Assembly: GCA_037133675.1 (NCBI GenBank)
Contig: JBAXNR010000008.1
Location: forward strand, 10,969-74,968
Direction: 5' to 3'
DNA length: 64,000 bases
From: UBA4132 sp037133675
GTDB lineage: Bacteria; Pseudomonadota; Gammaproteobacteria; Methylococcales; Methylomonadaceae
Position 1 is the stretch's first letter. Every line of letters begins with the position of its first letter. Made by a program: the position numbers and the translations under genes. Shown here piece after piece: positions 1 through 9,606 of this stretch. Under the pieces are notes generated by a model that ran no database searches, had not been told where the DNA came from, and worked only from the letters and a program-made list of their open reading frames with translations.

Positions 1-1116
1 TAGCGAAGTAACTTGTGCCACGTCACCACGGCGAACGTGCTTAAGAATACTACCTAAAGTTTCTTGATTCGGTAACACGGCAACATCAATACCTGTTCCA
101 GCCAGTAGCTTAGTGTATGAAATATGATTGAGCAGACAAATAGTTTTACGCGCACCTAGGCTTTTTGCTAACGCAGCGGAGATAATATTGACACCATCGT
201 TTTCAGTAATGGCACAAAATAAATCGGTACTTTCAATGGATTCATCAATCAATAACGATTCATCGGCACAATCACCTAACAACACCACGGTATTATTCAA
301 ATCATTGGCAATTTTTTGAGCGCGGTTAGGATTTTTTTCAATAATTTTGACGTGGTGATCGTTTTCTAAGGCTAACGCTAAACGTTTACCAACGTGTCCA
401 CCGCCTGCAATAATGATGCGCTTTAACGGCTCTTCTAGCTTATTCAATTCTTTAAGTACACGACGAACTTCTTTACGCGGCGCAACAAAAAACACCTCAT
501 CGTCTGTTTCGATAATCGATTCACCGTTGATTGGTAACGGCTTACCTTGTCGAAAAATAGCAACAATACGAATTTTACCTGTGGTAAAACGCTCTTTCAG
601 GGAATTAATTTGTTTACCTGTTAAAACGCCATCTTCGGTCACGCGTACCGAAAATAAACGCACTAAACCATCGGCAAAATCAGAAATATGCAGCACACCT
701 GGAAAATCAATTAAATTGCGTATCGATTCCATGACAATTTGTTCAGGGCTAATCACATGATCGACAGGAATACCTAATGGGCTGAATAAATTAGGATTTT
801 TCATGTAATCAATTGCGCGTACTCGTGCGATAGTCTTTGGACGACTATACAGAGCGTTAATAATCACACACGCCAGCATATTGGTTTCATCACTGTCAGT
901 GACTGCAATCACTATATCAGCATGACTAACCCCTGCTTGCTCTAATATGCTCGGATGCGCAGCATTGCCTGCAACCGTGGCGATATCAAAACGCTCTTTT
1001 AAAGCATCCAGCAGTAAGGGATTAAAATCAATCACTACAATATCGTTTTCTTCACTTGCCAATGCACCAGCAACTGATGAACCCGTAACACCCGCCCCAA
1101 GAATAACTATCTTCAT
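1..1116 (-). CDS. trkA: Trk potassium uptake protein TrkA (C-terminus off window)
   Basis: Peripheral NAD-binding regulatory subunit of the Trk K+ uptake system. It sits on the cytoplasmic side of the TrkH/TrkG channel. The frame is open from an ATG at 1116 to the window edge, giving 372 codons of a family of about 458 residues, so the last quarter is missing. The first Rossmann motif GAGVTGSSVA is at residues 7-16, with the acidic end of beta-2 in IVVIDFN. A TrkA-C domain covers about residues 130-220 (FSVRVTEDGVLTGKQI). A second RCK unit starts with GGGHVGKRLA near residue 234. The duplicated RCK_N/RCK_C layout is specific to TrkA. zapE lies 86 bases upstream on the same strand. Confidence 0.93.
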   Translation of the reverse strand, partial: MKIVILGAGVTGSSVAGALASEENDIVVIDFNPLLLDALKERFDIATVAGNAAHPSILEQAGVSHADIVIAVTDSDETNMLACVIINALYSRPKTIARVRAIDYMKNPNLFSPLGIPVDHVISPEQIVMESIRNLIDFPGVLHISDFADGLVRLFSVRVTEDGVLTGKQINSLKERFTTGKIRIVAIFRQGKPLPINGESIIETDDEVFFVAPRKEVRRVLKELNKLEEPLKRIIIAGGGHVGKRLALALENDHHVKIIEKNPNRAQKIANDLNNTVVLLGDCADESLLIDESIESTDLFCAITENDGVNIISAALAKSLGARKTICLLNHISYTKLLAGTGIDVAVLPNQETLGSILKHVRRGDVAQVTSL

Positions 1117-1202
1117 TAAGTCATACCGTTAGAAAAGTATTGTATCTTTGATACGAAACCGCGCATTTTACGCGAATAATGCGGTTAATAACTAGAATAA
1201 CC

Positions 1203-2369
1203 TTATCCAGTCCAAACAGAAGTGCGTTGTAAATAGCTTTCTGACTGCATTTCGATGAGTCTGGACACCGTGCGTTTGAATTCAAACACCCCATCACCTT
1301 CCGTGTAAAGCGCGTCAGCAGGCACTTCAGCCGTGCAGATAAGCTGCACTTTGTGTTCATAAAGCGCGTCTATCAGGGTAACAAAGCGTTTGGCTTCATT
1401 ACGCTTATCTGCGGTTAATTTTGGAATGTCGGTCACTATCAGCGTACTAAATTGATTAGCGAGTGTTAAATAATCAGCCGAACCTAAGGGCTGTACGCAC
1501 AGTTCAGCAAAAGATAACAGCGCGATATTTTTATAGACTGCCGACAAAAATACTTGCCTGCCCAATAGCTGCAAAACCCCTGATTGCTTAGTGGCACAGT
1601 GTGTTAATCCGTTATAAGTTTGTTGCACAACGTCATTAGCCTTGGCATCGAGTGGAAAATAGTAGGTGTTATTTAATGCGGGTGAGTAACTAAGTCGATA
1701 ATCGATCTTTACAGCCAATTCGATAATGCTGGCTTCGCTTTGCAATAACTGGGTAAATGCTAAAGACTGCTCTTTTAGCAACCCACCTTGATATAAGTTA
1801 TTAGGGTGACGATTAGAGGTAATCACCATCACCACACCCAGCTCAAATAAACGACTAAAAAGTCGCTGCAAAATCATAGCGTCGGCTATATCAGTGACAT
1901 GAAACTCGTCAAAACAAAGTAGCAAGGTAGAGTCTTTGATTTTTTTCGCCAGTGTAGGAATCGCATCTGGCTGGTTTTGTTGTTGTGCTTGATGAATAAA
2001 GGCGTGGACTTCCAGCATAAAGGTATGAAAATAAACCCGCCTTTTTTGTTTTAACGGGCAAACCTCATAAAATAAATCCATTAACATGGATTTACCACGT
2101 CCAACATCGCCAAAAATATATAAACTTTGACATTTTTGTTGTGTCGATAATCCTAGTTTACGCGCTAACGGTTTATGACTCTGGGCATTCGTTAGCAGTA
2201 GCTTATCCAATAAGGCTTGTAAATGGCGAATAGCGTTGAATTGTATTTCATCATATTTAAGCGCGTGTTGCTCGACTTGCTGTAAATATCGCTGCTCCAG
2301 TGTCCTAGATACTTTAGGAGGTTGCGTGACAGTATTCGATAGTACAGGTTGAAAAAACTTTTTTAGCAT
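1203..2369 (-). CDS. zapE: Cell division protein ZapE (AFG1-like ATPase)
   Basis: AFG1/ZapE-family P-loop ATPase. In E. coli it associates with the Z ring and affects FtsZ polymer stability. The Walker A motif GDVGRGKS is at residues 87-94. It is followed by the family signature MLMDLFYE and a Walker B segment LLCFDEFHVTDIADAM. The arginine-containing TSNRHP segment after it is typical of the family. The length of 388 aa matches usual ZapE proteins (about 375). It is divergent from lpxC, with 158 bases between the starts that must hold both promoters. Confidence 0.93.
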   Translation of the reverse strand: MLKKFFQPVLSNTVTQPPKVSRTLEQRYLQQVEQHALKYDEIQFNAIRHLQALLDKLLLTNAQSHKPLARKLGLSTQQKCQSLYIFGDVGRGKSMLMDLFYEVCPLKQKRRVYFHTFMLEVHAFIHQAQQQNQPDAIPTLAKKIKDSTLLLCFDEFHVTDIADAMILQRLFSRLFELGVVMVITSNRHPNNLYQGGLLKEQSLAFTQLLQSEASIIELAVKIDYRLSYSPALNNTYYFPLDAKANDVVQQTYNGLTHCATKQSGVLQLLGRQVFLSAVYKNIALLSFAELCVQPLGSADYLTLANQFSTLIVTDIPKLTADKRNEAKRFVTLIDALYEHKVQLICTAEVPADALYTEGDGVFEFKRTVSRLIEMQSESYLQRTSVWTG

Positions 2370-2527
2370 GATGTAAGCAATAGCTGTGAAAACATTGATT
2401 TAGCAAACCACGTTGTAATATAAAGTTAGTTTAACCCCACTGAGTATTTTTGTCTGATAAAAAATTCAATCTATGTTTTTGTGATAACATTGCATCCCTT
2501 TGCTCCACCTTTATTTTGACGTTATTT

Positions 2528-3451
2528 ATGATTAAACAAAGAACTTTAAAAAATACCATCAGAGCCACAGGCGTAGGTCTACACACGGGCGAAAAAATCT
2601 ATTTAACCTTGCGACCCTCCGAACCCAATACGGGCATTCGCTTTCGCCGCGTAGATTTAGATGAACCAGTGACTATTCAAGCCACACCTAGCAATGTCGG
2701 TGAAACTGTTCTATCAACCACATTGGTAGCTGGCGATGTCAAAATTTCCACCATCGAACATTTATTATCAGCCTTTGCAGGTTTAGGTATCGATAACGCC
2801 ATCATTGATGTTAGTGCCGCTGAAGTGCCAATTATGGATGGCAGTGCTGGACCTTTTGTATTTTTACTGCAATCAGCAGGTGTTGAAGAACAAGACTGCC
2901 CTAAACAATATATTCGTATCAAACGCAGCATTCGCGTCGAAGAGGGTGATAAATGGGCGGAATTTAATCCGTTTGAAGGTTTTAAAGTCACCTTTACCAT
3001 TGATTTTGAACACCCCGCTTTTGAAGAACACGTTAAAACCGCGACGATGGATTTTTCCTCGACTACCTTTGTAAAAGAAGTTAGCCGCGCCAGAACTTTC
3101 GGTTTCATGAAAGACATTCAAATGCTCAGAGACAACAACCTCGCACTCGGTGGTAGTCTTGATAATGCGATTGTGGTTGATGACAATAAAATTCTTAATG
3201 AAGATGGATTGCGTTGTGCCGATGAATTTGTGAAACACAAAATTCTCGATGCGATTGGTGATTTATATCTATTAGGATATAGCTTAATTGGCGAGTTTGT
3301 TGGCTACAAATCAGGTCATGGATTGAACAATAAATTACTGCGTACTTTATTGGAGAATACAGACGCGTGGGAAATGGTCACTTTTGATAATGATGAAGAA
3401 GCACCCATTTCGTTTATGCGTTCTGCACAAACCCCAAGAGCCCCTGAATAA
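2528..3451 (+). CDS. lpxC: UDP-3-O-acyl-N-acetylglucosamine deacetylase LpxC
   Basis: Zinc-dependent deacetylase that carries out the committed step of lipid A synthesis in the cytoplasm. The frame is open from 2450, but homology begins at the ATG at 2528 (MIKQRTLKNTIRATGVGLHT). This gives 307 aa, close to the E. coli 305. Zinc ligands are visible as His78 in STIEHLLSAF and as the His and Asp of VKHKILDAIGDLYLLG near residues 237-242. The stop codon directly abuts the stop of the convergent dciA-like gene (no spacer). The upstream 26-residue extension is not conserved and is rejected. Confidence 0.96.
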   Translation: MIKQRTLKNTIRATGVGLHTGEKIYLTLRPSEPNTGIRFRRVDLDEPVTIQATPSNVGETVLSTTLVAGDVKISTIEHLLSAFAGLGIDNAIIDVSAAEVPIMDGSAGPFVFLLQSAGVEEQDCPKQYIRIKRSIRVEEGDKWAEFNPFEGFKVTFTIDFEHPAFEEHVKTATMDFSSTTFVKEVSRARTFGFMKDIQMLRDNNLALGGSLDNAIVVDDNKILNEDGLRCADEFVKHKILDAIGDLYLLGYSLIGEFVGYKSGHGLNNKLLRTLLENTDAWEMVTFDNDEEAPISFMRSAQTPRAPE

Positions 3452-3901
3452 TTAACTCTTATTAGATAGCCGTGCGAGCGTCGCGCTTAACTTAAGTAGC
3501 GCGGCTTTTAACGGCTCATCGGCAATGCTAAGACTATCTTTTTGTAGCTCTGCTATTTTTTCTGAGCTAGGCAATCGTGCTTTGCGTTCAGACTGAGTAA
3601 CAAATCCCACTTCCTGAGTCATCACCTTAATCTGCACTGTATCTACTAATGGTTCATTGGCAGCAAGAATAACGCCATTATAAAAACGCAATTGTGATGC
3701 CCACGCTGCCGAATCGGTATACAGCAACAGCTTTTTATCTTTTATTAAACAACAATAAATATGTTCCGCTAAATCGAATGGCAACAGCTTTTGAATGGTG
3801 AGCAAAAGCCGTTTTTGTTGTCCGATCTGACCGTGAAAATACGCCATTGTGTGGTTTTGAAAAGACAATGGACTTTTAGAAGTCGTTTCTTTAGCTGTCA
3901 T
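3452..3901 (-). CDS. dciA: DUF721 / DciA-like helicase-loading protein
   Basis: Small basic protein of the DUF721 family, to which DciA belongs. DciA replaces DnaC as loader or regulator of the DnaB replicative helicase in many bacteria. The conserved core is HIYCCLIKDKKLLLYTDSAAWASQLRF (residues 47-73), matching the family pattern of a beta strand, 'SAAWASQL' and following hydrophobics. The neighbourhood next to lpxC is typical in Pseudomonas and related genera. At 149 aa the length is normal. It ends stop-to-stop with lpxC. The C-terminal 45 residues are helical and poorly conserved. Confidence 0.8.
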   Translation of the reverse strand: MTAKETTSKSPLSFQNHTMAYFHGQIGQQKRLLLTIQKLLPFDLAEHIYCCLIKDKKLLLYTDSAAWASQLRFYNGVILAANEPLVDTVQIKVMTQEVGFVTQSERKARLPSSEKIAELQKDSLSIADEPLKAALLKLSATLARLSNKS

Positions 3902-3919
3902 AAATCACCTATTACGCGT

Positions 3920-3945
3920 GTAGGGTGGACGCTCTTTGCCCGCCT
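3920..3945. repeat. Degenerate GGGT-type palindromic repeat
   Basis: TAGGGTGGACGCTCTTTGCC followed by CGCC forms an imperfect inverted repeat. It resembles the palindromes at 31721-31745 and 35993-36013, whose arms begin GGGT and end ACCC. It lies between the dciA-like gene start and the acnB stop. Confidence 0.4.
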
Positions 3946-3984
3946 TTTAGAAAGGTTGGCAAAAAACGCACTCAGCCATGTTAT

Positions 3985-6528
3985 TTAGTTTTGATAACTA
4001 TCCATAAGATTAAAATTCAAATACCGATAAGACTCCTCAGCCGTTGCATTAATCTGTCCAGCATAGCTCATATATTCGTCAACGCTAGGAATTTTACCTA
4101 ACAGCGAACACACGGCTGCCAATTCTGCCGATGATAAATACACCTGCGCTCCATCACCCAAACGATTGGGGAAATTGCGCGTAGACGTTGAAACCACTGT
4201 AGCGTTTGCAGCCACTCGTGCCTGATTACCCATGCACAATGAACAACCAGGCATTTCTGTTCGCGCTCCTGCTTTAGCAAAGGTATCGTAATAGCCTTCT
4301 TTGGTCAATTGGCTTTCGTCCATTTTAGTCGGTGGTGCAATCCATAATTTACTGGGTAATTCGCCTTTTTGTTGTTCAAGCAATTTACCTGCTGCACGAA
4401 AATGTCCGATATTTGTCATACATGAGCCTAAAAACACTTCATCAATTTTTGTACCTGCGACTTCCGATAACGGCTTAATATCATCGGGATCATTCGGACA
4501 CGCCAGCAATGGTTCTTTAATGTCGCTCATGTTGACTTCAATAATTTCAAAATATTCCGCATCGGCATCGGCTGTTAGTAACACAGGATTTTCTAGCCAG
4601 TCTTGCATGGCTTTAATACGGCGTTCAATGGTACGCACATCGCCATAACCTTGCGCTATCATCCACCGCAACAACGTAATATTAGAATTCAAATATTCGC
4701 GTATTGGGGCTTCATTCAAACGCACGGTACAACCACCTGCTGAGCGTTCTGCCGAAGCATCAGATAATTCAAACGCTTGTTCAACTTTTAAATCTGGCAA
4801 GCCTTCAATTTCTAAAATCCGTCCTGAAAAAACATTTTTCTTGCCCTTTTTATCCAGAGTTAATAAGCCGCGTTGCAAAGCAACGTAAGGAATCGCATTA
4901 ACCAAATCACGCAGGGTAATTCCCGCCTGCATTTCCCCTGTAAAGCGCACTAACACCGATTCAGGCATATCCAAAGGCATCACACCTGTTGCCGCCGCAA
5001 ATGCAACTAAACCTGAACCCGCAGGAAAAGAAATACCAATCGGAAAACGGGTATGTGAATCGCCGCCCGTGCCGACGGTATCAGGCAATAACATACGATT
5101 TAGCCATGAATGAATAATGCCATCCGCAGGACGCAACGCAACGCCGCCACGATTCATAATAAAATCTGGTAGCGTGTGGTGCATGGTGACATCAATTGGT
5201 TTTGGATACGCCGCTGTATGGCAAAACGATTGCAACACTAAATCAGCCGAAAAACCCAAACAGGCTAAATCTTTCAATTCATCGCGGGTCATAGGTCCTG
5301 TAGTATCTTGTGAACCCACGGTGGTCATCTTCGGTTCGCAATAAGTATTTGGACGCACACCCGCAACACCACAGGCTTTACCGACCATTTTTTGCGCCAG
5401 CGTGTAACCTTTGCCACTGTCTGCTTTATCTACTGAACGAACAAAAATTTCAGACGCACCCAAACCTAAAGTTTTACGCGCTCTATCGGTTAAACCACGT
5501 CCGATAATCAGCGGAATGCGTCCACCTGCACGCACTTCATCCAATAACACATCAGTTTTCAATTCAAATGAACAAACCACTTCTTCGCTGTCATGACGTT
5601 TCACCACGCCTTGATAGGGATAAATGTCGATAACATCCCCCATAGCCATATTACTCACATCACACTCAAACGGCAACGCGCCCGAATCTTCCATCGTGTT
5701 AAAGAAAATCGGTGCGATTTTGCCACCGATACACACGCCACCTTCGCGCTTATTCGGAATAAACGGAATATCACGCCCTGTAAACCACAGCACTGAATTA
5801 GTCGCCGATTTGCGTGATGAACCTGTACCGACTACATCACCAATGTATGCGACAGGAAAGCCTTTTTCTTTTAACACTTCAATTTGCAATTCCGCATTGG
5901 TAATACCCTCACGCGGCATTTTTAACATCGCTTTTGCGTGCAGAGGAATATCAGGACGCGACCACGCATCAGGCGCGGGCGATAAATCATCGGTATTGGT
6001 TTCGCCCGTGACTTTAAACACCGTCACTGTTAATTTTTCAGGCATCACAGGCTTGCTGGTAAACCATTCGGCATCCGCCCACGATTGCAATACTTGTTGT
6101 GCATACGCATTACCCGCTTCGGCTTTTTCCTGCACATCATGGAAGGCATCAAATACCAACAACGTATGAGATAACGCCTTAGCCGCAATCGGTGCAAGCT
6201 CAGCGTTATCCAATAAATCAATCAGCGGTGCGATGTTATAACCACCCAGCATCGTTCCCAATAATTCCGTGGCGCGTTCAGCTGTTAAAATCGGTGAATT
6301 GGTTTCGCCTTTAGCAATCGCAGCTAAAAACCCCGCTTTAATATAAGCCGCTTCATCCACACCCGCTGGAATACGATTTTCCAACAAGTCGATGATAAAC
6401 GCTTCTTCACCCGCAGGCGGCTGTTTAATCAATTCAATCAATGCCGCTGTTTGTTCAGCATCCAAAGGTTTCGGTACTACGCCCTCAGCGGCGCGTTCAG
6501 CAACGTGTTTGCGGTAGGTTTCTAACAT
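3985..6528 (-). CDS. acnB: Aconitate hydratase B
   Basis: Bifunctional aconitase B / 2-methylisocitrate dehydratase, a [4Fe-4S] enzyme of the TCA cycle. The protein is 847 aa (E. coli 865). The N-terminal HEAT-like domain starts METYRKHVAERAAEG in most family members; here it starts MLETYRKHVAERAAEG. The swivel domain follows at the N-terminal side, as in type B enzymes. Cluster cysteines are visible in FLGSCMTNIGHF and PGCSLCMGNQARV near the C-terminus. The frame is open 24 codons further upstream, but the ATG at 6528 is preceded by an AAGGAAA ribosome site and matches the family start. The extension would also overlap the upstream DUF262 gene. Confidence 0.97.
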   Translation of the reverse strand: MLETYRKHVAERAAEGVVPKPLDAEQTAALIELIKQPPAGEEAFIIDLLENRIPAGVDEAAYIKAGFLAAIAKGETNSPILTAERATELLGTMLGGYNIAPLIDLLDNAELAPIAAKALSHTLLVFDAFHDVQEKAEAGNAYAQQVLQSWADAEWFTSKPVMPEKLTVTVFKVTGETNTDDLSPAPDAWSRPDIPLHAKAMLKMPREGITNAELQIEVLKEKGFPVAYIGDVVGTGSSRKSATNSVLWFTGRDIPFIPNKREGGVCIGGKIAPIFFNTMEDSGALPFECDVSNMAMGDVIDIYPYQGVVKRHDSEEVVCSFELKTDVLLDEVRAGGRIPLIIGRGLTDRARKTLGLGASEIFVRSVDKADSGKGYTLAQKMVGKACGVAGVRPNTYCEPKMTTVGSQDTTGPMTRDELKDLACLGFSADLVLQSFCHTAAYPKPIDVTMHHTLPDFIMNRGGVALRPADGIIHSWLNRMLLPDTVGTGGDSHTRFPIGISFPAGSGLVAFAAATGVMPLDMPESVLVRFTGEMQAGITLRDLVNAIPYVALQRGLLTLDKKGKKNVFSGRILEIEGLPDLKVEQAFELSDASAERSAGGCTVRLNEAPIREYLNSNITLLRWMIAQGYGDVRTIERRIKAMQDWLENPVLLTADADAEYFEIIEVNMSDIKEPLLACPNDPDDIKPLSEVAGTKIDEVFLGSCMTNIGHFRAAGKLLEQQKGELPSKLWIAPPTKMDESQLTKEGYYDTFAKAGARTEMPGCSLCMGNQARVAANATVVSTSTRNFPNRLGDGAQVYLSSAELAAVCSLLGKIPSVDEYMSYAGQINATAEESYRYLNFNLMDSYQN

Positions 6529-6565
6529 GGTGGTTTCCTTGAAGAAATTAATTAAGAAAAATATT

Positions 6566-8308
6566 TTATTGAGTGTAACTATCATTAACACGCCAAGCAA
6601 GGGTAGCCATTTTAGCCATATTTTCTTGGCGTAATTGTAAGCTATCTCTATTCCATTGCGCAGATTGTATATCTTGAGTTATTTGGTATTGGCTGTTTTG
6701 ATAAAAAGCTTGTTTTTCAATATAACTTTTGTTTTTAATTTCACGATTTATTTTTTGTTCCAACAAAGTATAATTTCCTAAACGGTAAACATTGCTTTCC
6801 CATTCTTTGTAAGGAAACACGCTTTCCCAGATTTCACTAGGATTTTCTGGCAAAATATGCTCAATAGTGGCAAGGTCATCATCAAAATCATAATTGTGAC
6901 TACTCGCATTGAATTCTAAAGTAAATAAAATATAGCGAATTAAACGCTTGCCAGAATTTGTTTTAATTGTTTTATAAGAAAAATCATTGATAAATATATC
7001 ATCTGAAATATAAACCCTTTTCAATGATTGAAAAATTTGTTGTGGCGATTTTATATTACCATCATTTATTTTTATTGCAGCTTCATTATAAGTTTTTTCC
7101 AACTCATTAGGATTTTTACCACCAATAATGTTATAACGAAATGAAATAACTAAACAAATATCTAAAACTTTATAAAATTTATCGGGTGATGTTAAATAAA
7201 ATTTGTCATAAGCAGAAAATAATAATGGATAAATTTGTTTTACTTTAAATAAATCTATTATCTTTATTGCATTACGAATATCTTTGGCGCAACTATCATC
7301 TATTCGCCATAAATCATGATTAGGCTGAGAAAGTGCTTGATAAAAATATGAAAATTTCTCTAACTCATCCAGCAAAGCAATAACCTTATTCTCTCTTTCG
7401 TTATTCTTGTTTTCAAATTTATTTTTTATAGCTTTAAACAAACCATCTTTTCTAATAAGTTTTTCTTTTGAATTAATATAAATTCTTAAGAATTCAGGTA
7501 ATTTTTTGATGCTAACCGTATCAGAAATTTTTTCCCATTGTTTTTGAATATGTTGTAAATCATTTTCTGATTTAATTAAAGAAAATAAATAATTTTTTAA
7601 CAAGTCGGTTGAAGTTAATTCAACACCACGAGCATTTAACGTTTCAAAAACTGTGTAAGCATTAATTTCATCTTGCACGCTAATTTGAATAAACAGCAAT
7701 TGTCTTGCCACAGATTCTGTTAAAAAATCTGAAAAATTACGTCCTGTTTTCAGATGCTCTAACTCGGACAACTTTGATAAAAAATAATTATATCCCTGCC
7801 ATAATAATTTATCAGAATCATTGAGTGACTTAGGGTTTATTGGTTTTTTGAACTGCAATAAATTAGTTTGATAAAAATTATCATTGTTTTTATTTAAAAA
7901 TAATTTGCTTGAATAAAAAAGAGAGCTAGGATTTTTACGACCAAGATAATCATTTCTTAATAATGATACTCTTTCTTCATTTTCTGCTGTTTCAATACCA
8001 CTTTCTTTTAGTTGTCTTATCTTTTCAATAACAGCAATAGCAATAATACTGAGCGTTACTAGCCTTTGCTGACCATCAATAACAAAAAATTCTTTTTCAT
8101 TACTGCCATCTTGTAAAACAATAGCTCCCATATAATGGTAATTACTGCTGTTGTCCTGCAAATTAATTATATCTTGCCACAAATCATCCCAATTTTCTTC
8201 TTCCCATGAATAATTGCGTTGATATAAAGGCACACGATAAATCTTGCCATTGCCAATAATATCACCAAAATTAACAGTATCCGTATCTAGCACATTAGTT
8301 TTAGCCAT
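6566..8308 (-). CDS. DUF262-DUF1524 protein (GmrSD-like putative nuclease)
   Basis: Single-chain protein with an N-terminal DUF262 domain and a C-terminal DUF1524 domain, as in GmrS-GmrD type IV restriction enzymes and BrxU-like proteins. DUF262 is related to ParB and hydrolyses or senses nucleotides. Its signature IDGQQR is at residues 77-82, after VPLYQRNYSW. The HNH-like DUF1524 nuclease motif TIEHILPEN (His484) is followed by GNYTLLEQKIN near residues 511-521. The 580 aa length is typical of fused forms. The codons are AT-rich compared with acnB. Its start overlaps the end of the upstream hydrolase gene by 8 bases. Action against modified phage DNA is inferred from the family, not shown. 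Confidence 0.82.
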   Translation of the reverse strand: MAKTNVLDTDTVNFGDIIGNGKIYRVPLYQRNYSWEEENWDDLWQDIINLQDNSSNYHYMGAIVLQDGSNEKEFFVIDGQQRLVTLSIIAIAVIEKIRQLKESGIETAENEERVSLLRNDYLGRKNPSSLFYSSKLFLNKNNDNFYQTNLLQFKKPINPKSLNDSDKLLWQGYNYFLSKLSELEHLKTGRNFSDFLTESVARQLLFIQISVQDEINAYTVFETLNARGVELTSTDLLKNYLFSLIKSENDLQHIQKQWEKISDTVSIKKLPEFLRIYINSKEKLIRKDGLFKAIKNKFENKNNERENKVIALLDELEKFSYFYQALSQPNHDLWRIDDSCAKDIRNAIKIIDLFKVKQIYPLLFSAYDKFYLTSPDKFYKVLDICLVISFRYNIIGGKNPNELEKTYNEAAIKINDGNIKSPQQIFQSLKRVYISDDIFINDFSYKTIKTNSGKRLIRYILFTLEFNASSHNYDFDDDLATIEHILPENPSEIWESVFPYKEWESNVYRLGNYTLLEQKINREIKNKSYIEKQAFYQNSQYQITQDIQSAQWNRDSLQLRQENMAKMATLAWRVNDSYTQ

Positions 8309-8948
8309 GTAAGATTCTCTTTAAGTTTTTTAAATTATCTTTCTTCGCCCCATTAGTAAAATTAATAATATCATCAGCAACCGCTTTTTTATTCATAATA
8401 AAGGTATGAACAGATTTAATGGTTTCGCTTGGGATATTGGGTAATAGCGTTTCTTCAACGGTTAATATACTATCGTTTGGCTGTTCACCAAAAGGGGAAT
8501 ATCGCCCGCGTAATCCCGCATTACCTGCATATGTTTTTGTTGGTATATCGGGTTGGTGTAATGAATCCATGAAAGCTGGATTCGCTAATAACTGCCCCAT
8601 TTCACCTGTGAGTAGCTTATAAAGCCGCAAGTGCGCGAGCTTTCGGGCGGCAAAACAGGCTTTGGTGGGTGGGGCGAGGAAAAAACACGCTACGGGTTTG
8701 TGAGTCAGTTTGGGTAATACGCCGCGTGTTAATACCGTGCCGAGTGAATGTCCGATGATGATGAATTCATCGTTGCAGGTATGTTGGTGAATATAGCTTT
8801 CCAGTCGATTAACACACGTTTTCCAGCGTTCAAAGGCGGCTGAATACGCGAAAAAATGTGGACGAATACCTGCTGACCGCAATCGAAGTGCCAATATCAG
8901 CATGGAAGCAGGAGTGCGTCCCATGCCATGAATCAAAATAGCTCGCAT
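8301..8948 (-). CDS. Alpha/beta hydrolase
   Basis: Compact 215-residue alpha/beta hydrolase of unknown substrate. The oxyanion-hole motif ILIHGMG is at residues 4-10. The nucleophile elbow IIIGHSLG is at residues 63-70 with Ser68. An acidic residue and a C-terminal His are expected further on; the best candidate is VHTFI near residue 180. No signal peptide is seen, so it should be cytoplasmic. It overlaps the DUF262-DUF1524 gene by 8 bases, which indicates co-transcription. Related lipase-like proteins are usually annotated only as hydrolases, so specificity is left open. Confidence 0.75.
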   Translation of the reverse strand: MRAILIHGMGRTPASMLILALRLRSAGIRPHFFAYSAAFERWKTCVNRLESYIHQHTCNDEFIIIGHSLGTVLTRGVLPKLTHKPVACFFLAPPTKACFAARKLAHLRLYKLLTGEMGQLLANPAFMDSLHQPDIPTKTYAGNAGLRGRYSPFGEQPNDSILTVEETLLPNIPSETIKSVHTFIMNKKAVADDIINFTNGAKKDNLKNLKRILHG

Positions 8949-8968
8949 CGCTAATTCCTCATTTGTTT

Positions 8969-8984
8969 GGCTTAATGTTAAGCC
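8969..8984. repeat. 16-base palindrome between hydrolase and tpx
   Basis: GGCTTAATGTTAAGCC is a perfect 7-bp inverted repeat with a 2-base centre. It lies just upstream of the hydrolase start and downstream of tpx. No T-run follows on either strand, so it may be an operator or a REP fragment rather than a terminator. Confidence 0.4.
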
Positions 8985-9039
8985 ATTCTACAGACTCAGT
9001 ACGAACGGCTTAACTGTGGGCAGTGATACACAGCGTACT

Positions 9040-9552
9040 CTAATTTCCCTGTAAATCGGCCAATGCAGCTAACGCGCTTTTATAGTCTGGTTCATTCGAT
9101 AATTCACTGACCAATTCGGTATAAATAACTCTGTCTTTTTCATCAATCACTATCACGGCGCGGGCAGTGAGTCCTGCCAATATCGAATCGACTAACTTCA
9201 CACCGTAATCCTCAGCAAAACTAGAACGAAAGGAGGATAACGGAATGACGTGATGTAGGCTTTCATTGCTGCAAAAGCGGCATTGGGCAAATGGTAGATC
9301 CGCAGAAATCACTAATACAACTATGTTGTGTAAATGGGTAGCTTTTTCATTGAATTTAAGGGTAGAAGCCGCACAGGTTGGCGTATCAACACTGGGGACA
9401 ATGTTGAGTATTTTTCGTTTTCCACTGTAAGTACCTAACGTGACATCCTTCAATTTGCCATCGACTAAGGTAAAGTCGGGGGCTTTTGTACCAACTAAGG
9501 GTAACGCGCCATTAGTTTCTATGGGTTTGCCTTGGAAAGTGATGATGGTCAT
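9040..9552 (-). CDS. tpx: Thiol peroxidase Tpx
   Basis: Atypical 2-Cys peroxiredoxin that reduces hydroperoxides using thioredoxin. The peroxidatic cysteine is Cys60 in PSVDTPTCAAST. The resolving cysteine is Cys94 in DLPFAQCRFCSNE. The pair matches the E. coli Tpx cysteines 61 and 95. An extra Cys91 is present three residues before the resolving one, which is less common. The 170 aa length is normal. It appears to be a single-gene unit, separated from der by 54 bases. Confidence 0.95.
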   Translation of the reverse strand: MTIITFQGKPIETNGALPLVGTKAPDFTLVDGKLKDVTLGTYSGKRKILNIVPSVDTPTCAASTLKFNEKATHLHNIVVLVISADLPFAQCRFCSNESLHHVIPLSSFRSSFAEDYGVKLVDSILAGLTARAVIVIDEKDRVIYTELVSELSNEPDYKSALAALADLQGN

Positions 9553-9606
9553 AAATAGCCCTCTAATAAATGTAAAAGTGATATTACGGAGTACTCTTTT
9601 TTAGCT

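Noticed and set aside
413..1360. Several open frames opposite trkA and zapE
   Set aside because: They are shadows of the conserved minus-strand genes, with no homology of their own.
2450..2527. 26-codon extension of lpxC
   Set aside because: Not conserved in LpxC; the family start MIKQRTL is at 2528.
6529..6600. 24-codon extension of acnB
   Set aside because: Would overlap the DUF262 gene; a good ribosome site precedes the ATG at 6528.
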